The notes under the pieces: generated by a model
What the model saw: only the letters and a program-made list of their open reading frames with translations
Database searches by the model: none
Told to the model about the DNA's origin: nothing
Position numbers and translations under genes: made by a program
NCBI GenBank assembly: GCA_031269465.1
Contig: JAISZB010000063.1
Coordinates: forward strand, 1 to 40,143
Source: Clostridiales bacterium
GTDB lineage: Bacteria > Bacillota > Clostridia > Lachnospirales > WQUN01
Direction of reading: 5' to 3'
DNA length: 40,143 nucleotides
Shown here: positions 24,046 through 31,691 of the stretch, one piece after another
How the letters are laid out: each line of letters opens with the position of its first letter
Numbering within the stretch: position 1 is the first letter of the stretch

Positions 24046-25134
24046 TCACTGCTCATTAAACTCCACAGAAACCTCGCGCCCAAGCGCCGAGGAACGGATT
24101 ATTCCATCTATTATAGCCTGGTTGTATATAATCTCAGATGTCGGTATCGGCGCGGGGAGATTCTGACGCACTGCATCCACAAAATCCCGGCATTTTAAGA
24201 AGAATCTGTCTTGCTTCAGATCTGGAAGGGGAATCGGAGTGTATGTGGGCATGCCCATATAATCATGAAACAGCGTCGCATCGCCGCAGCTGCCATCCCA
24301 AGCGCCGCCCCAAAGGCCGGGCGTAGGCTCGACTTTAAGCCCCGCTTCGGTTCCAAGAAAAATAGTGGCGCCCATCGTATCCATATGCATGGCCCAAGAC
24401 ATCCTGAAATCCAAAGTTATGCCGCCTTCAAGCCTAATCATGGCGCAACTGAAGTCATCAACTGTAAACCTGGCTGCATCTTCAGGCTTCGTGTATTTGG
24501 GATTCCGCCCGAAAAGGCCGTACGCAGAGGCTGAAACTGTAAGAGGCTTGGGATGGCCTATCGAGTTTAGAGCCAAATCCAGTCCATAGCATCCTATATC
24601 AGCAAGCGCCCCTGCCCCGGCAAGGCTCTTTTCGATGAAAGTTCTGCCAGGTATGCCCCTCCGCCTGCCCCCGCCTGTCTGCACATAATAGATTTTCCCC
24701 AAAGATCCGCCTTGTGCAATCTCCTTTATTTTTTTCATCCTGTCATCATATCGCGGCTGAAACCCCACGCTTACTATTTTCCCTGACTTCTTTTCAGCCG
24801 AACGCACAGCCAGCGCCTCTTCCAGAGTGACTGTCATCGGCTTTTCAAGAAGTACATGGCATCCATGCTCCAAAGATGCAATGGCGCATTCCGCATGAGT
24901 GGAATTGTATGTGCACACGCTAACGGCGTCTGGCTTCGCATCGTCCAGCAGTTCTCTCGCGTCGACATAGTCTTTGGCGGCCTCTAGACCGTGCGTGTCA
25001 AGGAATTGCCTGGCTTTTCCTTCGCAGATGTCTGCCGCCGCAACGATCTCAACATCCTCCATCTGAAGATAGCTCTTTGCATGTGAGTTTGCGATGCCGC
25101 CAGCGCCTATTATAGCTATTCTCGTCTTATCCAT
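24046..25134 (-). CDS. Gfo/Idh/MocA-family NAD(P)-dependent oxidoreductase 1
   Basis: Such enzymes oxidise or reduce sugars, inositols and related compounds. The 362-residue product has an N-terminal Rossmann motif AIIGAGGIANSHA (7-19), the signature EKPMTVTLEEA with catalytic Lys98, and a C-terminal domain with the segment YYVQTGGGRRRGIPGRTFIE and GALADIGCYGLDLALN (DIGCY with probable active Asp). It is closely related to the gene at 25485-26633, which lies upstream on the same strand 350 bp away and behind a strong hairpin. They are tandem paralogues. The substrate is not evident. HEARO copy 3 abuts its stop codon. Confidence 0.9.
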   Translation of the reverse strand: MDKTRIAIIGAGGIANSHAKSYLQMEDVEIVAAADICEGKARQFLDTHGLEAAKDYVDARELLDDAKPDAVSVCTYNSTHAECAIASLEHGCHVLLEKPMTVTLEEALAVRSAEKKSGKIVSVGFQPRYDDRMKKIKEIAQGGSLGKIYYVQTGGGRRRGIPGRTFIEKSLAGAGALADIGCYGLDLALNSIGHPKPLTVSASAYGLFGRNPKYTKPEDAARFTVDDFSCAMIRLEGGITLDFRMSWAMHMDTMGATIFLGTEAGLKVEPTPGLWGGAWDGSCGDATLFHDYMGMPTYTPIPLPDLKQDRFFLKCRDFVDAVRQNLPAPIPTSEIIYNQAIIDGIIRSSALGREVSVEFNEQ

Positions 25135-25316
25135 ATAAAACCTCTAATCGATTTATTGATTGGGACGCGCTTTCAAATATAGCGAGACATCTGGAAGCGC
25201 TGATATCCCTGATGCTCATAGCAGATAAATTTCGTCTCTTCAAGAATTTAAGAATATCAAGCCATGAGAACGGCCTGCATGATTAAATTCCCGAAAGTTG
25301 GTTTTGAACGCTCCCT

Positions 25317-25366
25317 TGACGCTAGAAAAGAGGCGGCTGAATATAGCCGCCTCTTTTCTAGCGTCA
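25317..25366 (-). terminator. Perfect 22-bp-stem hairpin between the two oxidoreductases
   Basis: TGACGCTAGAAAAGAGGCGG and two more bases are exactly complementary to 25345-25366, with loop GAATAT. It contains the A-tract/GC-stem/T-tract core AAAAGAGGCGGCT / AGCCGCCTCTTTT, so it is a bidirectional intrinsic terminator and should end transcription of the upstream oxidoreductase. The rest of 25135-25484 has no gene; near 25393-25450 two copies of AATGG(C/T)T(C/T)CCAATAGAG lie in tandem. Confidence 0.75.
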
Positions 25367-25484
25367 GAGCGCGGCCTTTTTTGAAGGATCCCTTTCAATG
25401 GCTCCCAATAGAGGAACTATTTAATGGTTTCCAATAGAGCAACCATTTTTTGATCGGCAAAAACCGATTAAGGCTTACGCTAAT

Positions 25485-26633
25485 TTAAATCTCAGGCAGT
25501 ATTATTTCTATTTCATGGCCGACTGCCGCAGACTTTACTATGCCGTCTATGATAGCCTGGTTGAGGAAAATCTGGCTTGCCGGAACAGGCGCCTCGCCAT
25601 TGGATTTGATGGCGTCCGCGAACGATTTTATCTTTTTCGTAAAGAGTCCTCCAAAGCTGTCGTCCAGCGGGAACATAGGAATCTCGTATTCAACCTGGGC
25701 GCCCGCTGTTTCGCGGTAGATCTTCAGAGGGCCTCCCGCATTTCCGTTCCAGCACTCGGTGGATGGGATTCTAAGCCCGCCTTCCGTCCCCAGAATCAGC
25801 GTGTCTCCAGAGGTATCCATGTTCATGGCCCAGGAAATGCGAAAGTCTAGGATGATGCCGCCTTCCAGGCGGACAAATCCAGCTGCGAAATCATCAACGT
25901 CAAATCTGGCGGCGTCCGCTGGATTGTTGTATATAGGGCTTGTCCCAAAAAAGTTGGATGTATACCCAGTAGCCGTAAGCGGCTTCGGATATCCGATTGC
26001 ATTTAAGACGACATCTAGAGCGTAGCATCCGATGTCTCCGATTGCTCCGATTCCCGCCGTCTTCTTCTCAATGAATGTACTGTTCGGTATTCCGCGCCGA
26101 CGGCCGCCGCCTGTCTGAATGTAGTAGATCTTTCCAAGTTCGCCTGAATCTACAATCTTTTTTATCATCTTCATATTCTCATCCATGCGCGGCTGGAAGC
26201 CGATGGACAAGATTTTTCCTGACTTCTTCTCAGCGCGCAAAACTTCTGCAGCCTCTTCTATGGTTACTGTCATCGGCTTCTCAAGAAGCACGTTCAGGCC
26301 TTTATTTAAAGAGTCAATAGCGCATGAGGCGTGCTGGACGTTATATGTGCAGACGCAAACCGCATCAAGTTCATTTTCCGCTTCAAGAAGCGCTTTGTGA
26401 TCAGGATACAGCCTTACGCCATCCACTCCGAACTTCTTGAAGAATTTCTCGGCTTTGCCCGGAATGAGATCCGCAGCGGCAACGACCTTTATGTTAGGAA
26501 GAGCTTTGATGCACTGAATATAGGACTCTGCTATCCATCCGGTTCCTATGATCGCAAAATTCAGAATTCTGCCGTCGTCATGGCTTGTCTCTTCATTCGG
26601 AGGAGTAAATTGATTGAGTACATCATCTGACAT
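25485..26633 (-). CDS. Gfo/Idh/MocA-family NAD(P)-dependent oxidoreductase 2
   Basis: The 382-residue product carries about 22 extra N-terminal residues, then the Rossmann motif FAIIGTGWIAESYI (26-39), EKPMTVTIEEA with Lys119, and the family C-terminal domain with YYIQTGGGRRRGIP, IGAIGDIGCYALDVVLNAIG and the motif DFAAGFVRLEGGIILDFRIS, each nearly the same in the paralogue at 24046-25134. The duplicated genes are probably specialised for related sugar-type substrates. The start ATG has GGAAGGTG about nine bases upstream. Two direct repeats further upstream (26793-26848) may be operators. Confidence 0.9.
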   Translation of the reverse strand: MSDDVLNQFTPPNEETSHDDGRILNFAIIGTGWIAESYIQCIKALPNIKVVAAADLIPGKAEKFFKKFGVDGVRLYPDHKALLEAENELDAVCVCTYNVQHASCAIDSLNKGLNVLLEKPMTVTIEEAAEVLRAEKKSGKILSIGFQPRMDENMKMIKKIVDSGELGKIYYIQTGGGRRRGIPNSTFIEKKTAGIGAIGDIGCYALDVVLNAIGYPKPLTATGYTSNFFGTSPIYNNPADAARFDVDDFAAGFVRLEGGIILDFRISWAMNMDTSGDTLILGTEGGLRIPSTECWNGNAGGPLKIYRETAGAQVEYEIPMFPLDDSFGGLFTKKIKSFADAIKSNGEAPVPASQIFLNQAIIDGIVKSAAVGHEIEIILPEI

Positions 26634-26792
26634 AAAAAATCACACCTTCCTTTATAGGGGATTTCGCCGTGCAGGCGAAAACCTGAGCATATGCTTTCCT
26701 TGATTTCCTGTGGCTCAAGCTTTGCCTGGCGAGTCCTGGGACTATTCATCCAATGCTTTAAAATGATGGGCGTTTATTTGGATCACATAAAC

Positions 26793-26848
26793 TAATGCTT
26801 CATATTGCATCAATTGCGCATCAGTATAATGCTTCAAATTGCAACAAT
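26793..26848. promoter_or_regulatory. Tandem operator-like repeats upstream of oxidoreductase 2
   Basis: TAATGCTTCATATTGCATCA (26793-26812) and TAATGCTTCAAATTGCAACA (26827-26846) are 34 bp apart start to start, about three helical turns. The first has a dyad ATGC-N8-GCAT. This pattern suits a dimeric repressor or activator. They lie about 165 bp upstream of the start of the 26633 gene. Function is inferred. Confidence 0.5.
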
Positions 26849-27186
26849 CATTTTAAAAGCGGAATTTTTGCTTCTCCTCGTCAGGCAAGCCGCGCCAAAT
26901 CGGGGAAATAAGCATGTAGAATACTGAAATAATTGTATAATATCATTGGACAAGGTGTCAAGGAGGCAATCGCTTTAAGAGTAAAGTTATTTCTCTATCT
27001 CAGCATCGCGCTGCCAAACACAGTCAGCCGCCTGGATTCGCATGCCAACGACTCGAACGCTGCATGCTTTTCAAGTGAGCCCCCAGCTTTAGCTAAAGCT
27101 CTTGAATAAACCTTAAAGCCGGTTTATAATTGACTATGCCGATGCGCATCAGCATGGCAAATCTTTAGGATGCTCGCAGGCTTACT

Positions 27187-27299
27187 GATTTGCAGTCATA
27201 TGCACCTATTTTGGAGCTTGACTGTTCATTTTTAAGGCGCTAAATGCCGATATCAATTGCACTCGCTGTACAGCCAAGCTTCAAAACTATGCAAATCAG
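27187..27299. repeat. Palindromic repeat family, copy 11
   Basis: GATTTGCAGTCATATGCACC, TATTTTGGAGCTTGACTGTT, TAAATGCCGATATCAATTGC, AGCCAAGCTTCAAAACTATG and GCAAATCAG in order. Both outer ends are intact, which makes it useful for defining the element. Confidence 0.8.
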
Positions 27300-27380
27300 T
27301 ATATATTGCTGAAAAAGCTGATTCTGTCCAGGCTTCATCCTCAAAAAAGCTGCGTTGCCCTTTGCAGGGAGGAATGGAAA

Positions 27381-27728
27381 ATGATTGCTATCACTTGGAA
27401 CGATGATTGGAAGAAAGTCTATGTATGCTCGCCTCTTAGCGCGCCCAGCAAAATCGGGCTGGAAAGCAATCGCAAGAGAGCGGAGGAGTATATGAGGCAG
27501 ATCTCCTTAAGATACAACTGCAGGGCGGTAGCCCCTCATGCGTACATGAGCCTTTTTTTAGACGATTTCGATCCAGCTGAAAGAAAGCTCGGAATAGATT
27601 TCGGGCTTAATTTTCTGGCGACTTGCGACGCTGTGGTTGTGTGCGGGAAAACGATTACAAGAGGCATGAAAATGGAGATTGAAACGGCGGACAAGCTGGA
27701 GAAGCCGATTTTTTACCTGAATGCGTGA
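27381..27728 (+). CDS. DUF4406-like protein (nucleoside deoxyribosyltransferase-like fold)
   Basis: The 115-residue product contains KVYVCSPLSAP near the N-terminus, NRKRAEEYMRQ, AVAPHAYMSLFLDD, ERKLGIDFGLNFLATCDAVV, and CGKTITRGMKMEIETADKLEKPI. This is the pattern of DUF4406 proteins, often phage- or plasmid-associated, which have a fold like nucleoside 2-deoxyribosyltransferases. No activity is proven for the family. I chose ATG 27381, where GGGAGG lies eight bases upstream. It stands alone between two palindromic repeats (27187-27299 and 27741-27866). Confidence 0.8.
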   Translation: MIAITWNDDWKKVYVCSPLSAPSKIGLESNRKRAEEYMRQISLRYNCRAVAPHAYMSLFLDDFDPAERKLGIDFGLNFLATCDAVVVCGKTITRGMKMEIETADKLEKPIFYLNA

Positions 27729-27740
27729 GATTGCATATGC

Positions 27741-27866
27741 TGATTAGCATATGAAAGCTCCTATCTTAGCTGGACTGCACAGGGAGTGCGAAGTGCCAAT
27801 TAAGACATTTCTCATCGTGAAAGTGGACGGTTATACTTCAAAAAGGTACATATGACTGCAAATATG
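27741..27866. repeat. Palindromic repeat family, copy 12 (diverged)
   Basis: TGATTAGCATATGAAAGCTC, GGGAGTGCGAAGTGCCAATT, GGACGGTTATACTTCAAAAA and TGACTGCAAATATG. The inner palindrome is damaged. Confidence 0.65.
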
Positions 27867-27984
27867 TATAACTTGGGAAAAGCTTCGCTTTTGCTGATCC
27901 AACAGCAATTCCTTGCAGGCCTCCTGCTGAAGTAAATTCCTGCCTTTGGCCGCCGTCAAGCACACGCGTTAAATGCAGCTCTTC

Positions 27985-28587
27985 CTAATCTGAAAAATGT
28001 AATATAAATTGCAGTGTTAAATGCAACAGATGCCATAGGGATGTTTTGCATTTCCCAAGCTTGCGGAAGTCGATGGGGCCGGGTGGAGACGAAGTCGTCA
28101 TGCCGCCCATTGCGCTATTTTGAGGCTCTCTCTCAAACATCTCCGCAGGCGTCCTGCAACCCAATATTTTTCTTGGGAGATTGCTGTTCAAGTCCCCTGG
28201 CTTGGCGTAAAGAGGCACGGGCATGCCGCCCGCGCCTCTCCCTTTTTCCGCAAAGCGGCGCGGAAGCCCGCTGTGGCGTTCGTCGGCCCCCTTCTCGAAG
28301 CTGGAATGGGGATGGCGGAAATAGACGGCGCAATCCACCACGCCCCCCTCCTCCGCGAACTCTCGACCGTTGTCGCCGGCGGCGCTGCTTTAGAAGGCGT
28401 CCCCGGCCGCCTCGCCGAAGGCCCCGACGATCTCCCACGCAGCCGCGTCCACGGTGCCGCCGCAGCCTGCGGCGATCTGGCTGCGCATCGCACTCTCGAC
28501 TGTCGCAGGCACCTTGATCTCCCCGCGCTCGAACGGCGGCAGGCGTTGAAACGTACGGCCTTCCGCGTTGCGCTTGCATTGATCCAC
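27985..28587 (-). pseudogene. Decayed IS30-family transposase
   Basis: Minus-strand fragments recall IS30 transposases. One frame has TFQRLPPFERGEIKV, like the N-terminal 'LT..ER..I' helix. Another (28341-27985) has HPHSSFEKGADERHSGLPRR and LPRKILGCRTPAEMFE, corresponding to the family 'PHSSWEKGTVENTNGLIRRF' and 'PRKILGYKTPNEVF'. The middle, with most of the DDE catalytic domain, is deleted, and the fragments are in different frames. The region is far more GC-rich than its surroundings and so produces many accidental open frames. Confidence 0.7.
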
Positions 28588-28685
28588 AGGGAGCGCCCCT
28601 TTCGTTGATGCGTTGGCAAACTTAATGATGCCGCTTCTCCCTATGGATTTTCAATGGCTGTCTCTGTTGCATTTCATTTTACAAT
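28005..28685. mobile_element. IS30-family insertion sequence remnant
   Basis: The transposase fragments are bounded by inverted ends sharing ATGCAACAGA (28021-28030) and TCTGTTGCAT (28663-28672), with ATTG further out on both sides (ATTGCAGTGTTAA / TTTCATTTTACAAT). The total of about 680 bp is well short of the usual 1.0-1.2 kb, consistent with an internal deletion. It lies just upstream of the tRNA-Gln promoter. Outer limits are approximate. Confidence 0.65.
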
Positions 28686-28725
28686 GAACCCAGAAAAATA
28701 TAAAGTGAAATCTGAAAATTTCTGC

Positions 28726-28754
28726 TTGACAAGCTATTAAATCCCTAGTATAAT
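28726..28754 (+). promoter_or_regulatory. Consensus promoter of the tRNA-Gln gene
   Basis: TTGACA (28726-28731) and TATAAT (28749-28754), both perfect, are 17 bp apart and about 50 bp before the tRNA. Confidence 0.9.
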
Positions 28755-28803
28755 TTCATTGTTTGCTAAGGGAATTTCCTTCCTCTCACTCTTTTTAGAG
28801 TAT

Positions 28804-28875
28804 TGGGCTGTCGCCAAGCGGTAAGGCAATGGACTCTGACTCCATCATCCGTAGGTTCGAATCCTACCAGCCTAG
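28804..28875 (+). tRNA. tRNA-Gln (anticodon CUG)
   Basis: A full cloverleaf can be drawn. Acceptor TGGGCTG pairs with CAGCCTA (one G-U). The D arm is GCC AAGCGGTAA GGC; the anticodon arm is ATGGA-CTCTGAC-TCCAT with anticodon CTG; the T arm is GTAGG TTCGAAT CCTAC; the discriminator base is G. CCA is not encoded. CUG reads CAG codons; a UUG tRNA for CAA must be elsewhere. A consensus promoter lies upstream, and no second tRNA follows. Confidence 0.95.
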
Positions 28876-28989
28876 TTGAAAAAGTAGATTTTAAGCCATT
28901 TTTTGGACAAGCATGAACAAGTCTTAAGGCATTGGAATCAAGTTCTGAAATAATTTAGTCATAATGTAGTCAGCTTGCACAACAAAAAG

Positions 28990-29024
28990 AGCCGGACAAT
29001 CCTAATTGGATTATCCGGCTTTTT
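28990..29024 (+). terminator. Rho-independent terminator downstream of tRNA-Gln
   Basis: AGCCGGACAATCC / GGATTATCCGGCT with one mismatch and a 5-nt loop, followed by TTTTCC and preceded by AAAAAG, so it can work both ways. It is 115 bp past the tRNA. Confidence 0.7.
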
Positions 29025-30447
29025 CCTTACAAGAAGAGATGAAGAAATGGAGTTGATTGCAATTGCGCTCCAAATGAAATATAAAAGGCAGCTATTCGGA
29101 AATTGGGCGCTGGAAATGCGATTGAAAATCATGTTGCCGACAAGTATATGCCTATGTCGTCCCCTCCACCGACTTCAGCGGAAATTATCTTGGAGAGCTC
29201 GCCCATTCAAGGAACTGATGCAGGATAAACTACAGGAATATTTTCATATGGGTCGGCTTCCACTGCATACCCCAAAATTTCGAGTGTTTCCCGTAAGGCT
29301 ACGTAATTCCGATCATTTGTGAATGCTGCGGAAACTTGGAATTCTCAGCTCCCCAAAATTATAAGAAGCTTTCGGATTTCAACCCTGCCCCTACGCCTCC
29401 ATGCATAATGCCAATTCTCGGACAAATCTTTTTCACAATAAGCGACAAGCCCTGTATTCGTTTTAGGCATGGCTATGCAATCTCCTCTTTTTTTGCAGGC
29501 AAAGAAGCAAGCGAATGATAGCCGCCGCTGACAAAAAAAGGCCATGGATGCATGGCTATTATGAGTCTTAAAAGCTGGATAAGATTGCGAATGGCGTTAA
29601 AATTGGTGAGGTTGACCTTCCCGCTGAGATCCCCAATGAGCTACTTGAGCATGATGAGGTTATTTCCAGGATTTTTGATAAGAATCAAGGATTAAGCGCG
29701 ATTTGAAGCACCTTCCAAAGCTCTGTGCGATTGCTGCTGTGTGGATGGGTTGACATGAAAAAAAGCCTGGCTCGCAGAGCGCTTTCAGGCTTTCGCGCCT
29801 TCCAAACTGCCTATGCCCATGGTAGCGCCACCTGTTTTTTCATGATCCGCGCCGTGAAGCTGCAGAAGCCGCCAGGCATTGCCAAGCGCATTTCCCTGCA
29901 TAACCTCATCGTCCTTTATCATCAGTAACGATTATCATCAATTGACTCAGAGGAACTCTGAAGACATTAGGATTTTGATGATTGAACTGATGATAATAAG
30001 TCTTTGGCATATGCAAAAGGCCATCTTTATGATAAGCCCCTAAGCAAAATCTTTACACAAGCTGCCATTTTGAGGCTCATTCTCAAATTTTCAAAACAGC
30101 CCGAATTTTAGATTCCGGGCTGCTTTTTTTCGGTCGGCGCTTTCAGGCTGGGCGGTGAAGGCTGCCGATCAGTATGATCGTCATCCCTCCCACCATTTTA
30201 TAATAGATACAGCATGACGCTCTCATGTGCTTTTACGTGCTGACACTTTTGCTGCGGTACTCGTCGCGCAACCTCTCCTTACGGGCATCTTTCCGTCTGG
30301 CATTCGCCCTCCTATTTATCGCATAACGGCACAAAATACTAAACTAAAAGGATATTTAAGACAGAATCCGAGCGTCGTGTAAAAAATAACCAAAAAGATG
30401 CAAATTAGAGAATTTTCAACAAATTATACAATGCAGAAAGGGGATGA
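29025..30447. other. Graveyard of short coding-like fragments, no intact gene
   Basis: Only fragments can be read here. On the plus strand, KIANGVKIGEVDLPAEIPNE...(about 29574-29705) ends in a stop and has no start codon, and a piece reading IRKLGAGNAIENHVADKYMP lies near 29090-29150. On the minus strand a 45-codon frame (29785-29922) reads NALGNAWRLLQLHGADHEK in part, without a ribosome site. None gives a family I can name. Together with the IS30 remnant and the pseudogene at 30448 they suggest repeated insertion and decay next to the tRNA gene. Confidence 0.4.
30098..30130 (+). terminator. Orphan rho-independent terminator
   Basis: AGCCCGAAT / ATTCCGGGCT (one bulged C) followed by GCTTTTTTT on the plus strand. 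No intact gene precedes it, so it probably served a gene now decayed. Confidence 0.65.
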
Positions 30448-30856
30448 ATGGCAGATTTAATTGCCCTTATAGAAAGCGGGACTCTTGTTTTTTAGAACCA
30501 TTAATCTTGTTTTGGTCGCGATGACGGCAGAAAGGTTGGCATTAGCTTGGCAGAGGAATTCCACAACAGAATCATTGACAGCAACAAGATTCCAGGCTTG
30601 GGCGTGAGCTTGAACACCAAGTTTTACATCGCAGCATCTGGAGATTTCGTCATAGAACCAACAGATATTTCGAGAACCACAAGCGCTGGAGATGATGCGT
30701 ATTTTCCTATTATGGTGTATATATGACGCCAATATTTCTCCTGCAAATGATGATTTGAATGCTATGGCGGCAGGCGCCGTTCATTTCAATGCTGCTGGAT
30801 ATACAGTAATAGGCGCTCAAGTCTACAAGCGGCTCAAAGAATTGGAAATAATTTAA
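30448..30856 (+). pseudogene. Decayed SGNH/GDSL-hydrolase-like gene
   Basis: From an ATG behind AAAGGGG the frame reads MADLIALIESGTLVF, then hits TAG and TAA. It continues in the same frame with GRDDGRKVGISLAEEFHNRI and KFYIAASGDFVIEP up to YFPIMVY. A single frameshift near 30720 leads to NAMAAGAVHFNAAGYTVIGA and QVYKRLKELEII, then TAA. The last part resembles the C-terminal block of SGNH esterases, where a conserved His in 'D.xH.n..GY..ig..v' completes the triad. The catalytic GDS block is not seen. Two stops plus a frameshift make this a pseudogene; the family call rests on the C-terminal block only. Confidence 0.5.
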
Positions 30857-31104
30857 AGGGAGTGTGAAATTAGTAGGAGATGGAACGCTGCGGAATCCTG
30901 GCGATGCTGAATTCTGATCAATGCGGCCTGTTTTTTGATAAGCCGCATTGAAATCCACCATCTTTAAAAAATCCGCTGGGATTTTTGGGGTTGATTACGG
31001 GAAAAAGTATGGCAGACGCTGATTGCGGGGTGGATATCAAGCGGGAATGCATTCATCCGTTTTCGCTTCTTCAGCCCATAAAGAACCCTAAATCCAAAGG
31101 CAAA

Positions 31105-31125
31105 AAGCCCAGCTAAGCTGGGCTT
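31105..31125 (-). terminator. Rho-independent terminator of the small membrane protein gene
   Basis: AAGCCCAGC / GCTGGGCTT with loop TAA; on the minus strand TTTTTG follows. It is 38 bp beyond the stop codon. Confidence 0.75.
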
Positions 31126-31162
31126 CGCGGAATATTCCCCTGGATCTGATTTTGGTGCGCCG

Positions 31163-31564
31163 TCAGCTTAAATATTGGATTATAGCGTATGCACCCAGCA
31201 GAGACAAAAGTGCGTACAAAAATACCCCAAGCCGGCTCCAAAATCTGGCTTTGGCGCGAAGTTGCATTATCCGCTCCCTCTTTCCCGGAAGCTCCAGCAC
31301 AAATGTATACGCCAGGTGCTTGACTGGCAGATGCCATATGTACGCTACAGGAAAGCAAAGCGCAAAAATCGTCGCATATTCAACTGCCGAGCGTGCTCCA
31401 GCTTCGATGCTTCCGTGAAGAATCATGCGAAAAGCCACTATAGGCCCAAGCCAAAACACCGGAAGAAGCAGAAAGAATGGCAGAGCTGCGAAAACTACCC
31501 ACCATCTTTTTTTGAAAGTCGCTAAAGATGCAATCCTGCGCCCGTTTCTTTCATATTCTTTCAT
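31163..31564 (-). CDS. Small membrane protein of unknown family
   Basis: The 133-residue product has three hydrophobic spans (about 21-49, 62-82 and 108-131) separated by short basic loops, such as VKHLAYTFVLELPGKRERIM. I do not recognise a family. GGAG six bases before the ATG supports the start, and a good terminator follows, so it is likely a real gene. It lies 127 bp downstream of the SLH-protein gene on the same strand, with a strong hairpin between them; co-transcription is possible but not shown. Confidence 0.65.
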   Translation of the reverse strand: MKEYERNGRRIASLATFKKRWWVVFAALPFFLLLPVFWLGPIVAFRMILHGSIEAGARSAVEYATIFALCFPVAYIWHLPVKHLAYTFVLELPGKRERIMQLRAKARFWSRLGVFLYALLSLLGAYAIIQYLS

Positions 31565-31605
31565 ATCGGGCTCCTATTTTAGGCTATGCTTGAAGAACTC
31601 TCCAG

Positions 31606-31638
31606 CGGCTCCCCTGCCCTTCAGGGCCAGGGGAGCCG
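31606..31638. terminator. Strong hairpin between SLH-protein gene and membrane-protein gene
   Basis: CGGCTCCCCTG-CCCT / AGGG-C-CAGGGGAGCCG forms a 15-bp GC-rich stem with one bulge. No T-run follows on either strand, so it may be an mRNA-end or attenuating structure rather than a strict intrinsic terminator. Confidence 0.55.
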
Positions 31639-31691
31639 TCTGTCGCCTCCAAAAACCAATTATATGCTTATTAGGCCAAAGAGTCAAAGAT

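Noticed and set aside
27080..27115. CCCCAGCTTTAGCTA resembling the right end of HEARO copies 1 and 3
   Set aside because: The match is about 12 bp, without the CTATATATTCTTGGACAGCG core or other HEARO blocks; too short to call a fourth copy.
28014..28619. Five overlapping frames of 100-170 codons
   Set aside because: Accidental open frames in the GC-rich IS30 remnant. Only the pieces matching IS30 transposases were kept.
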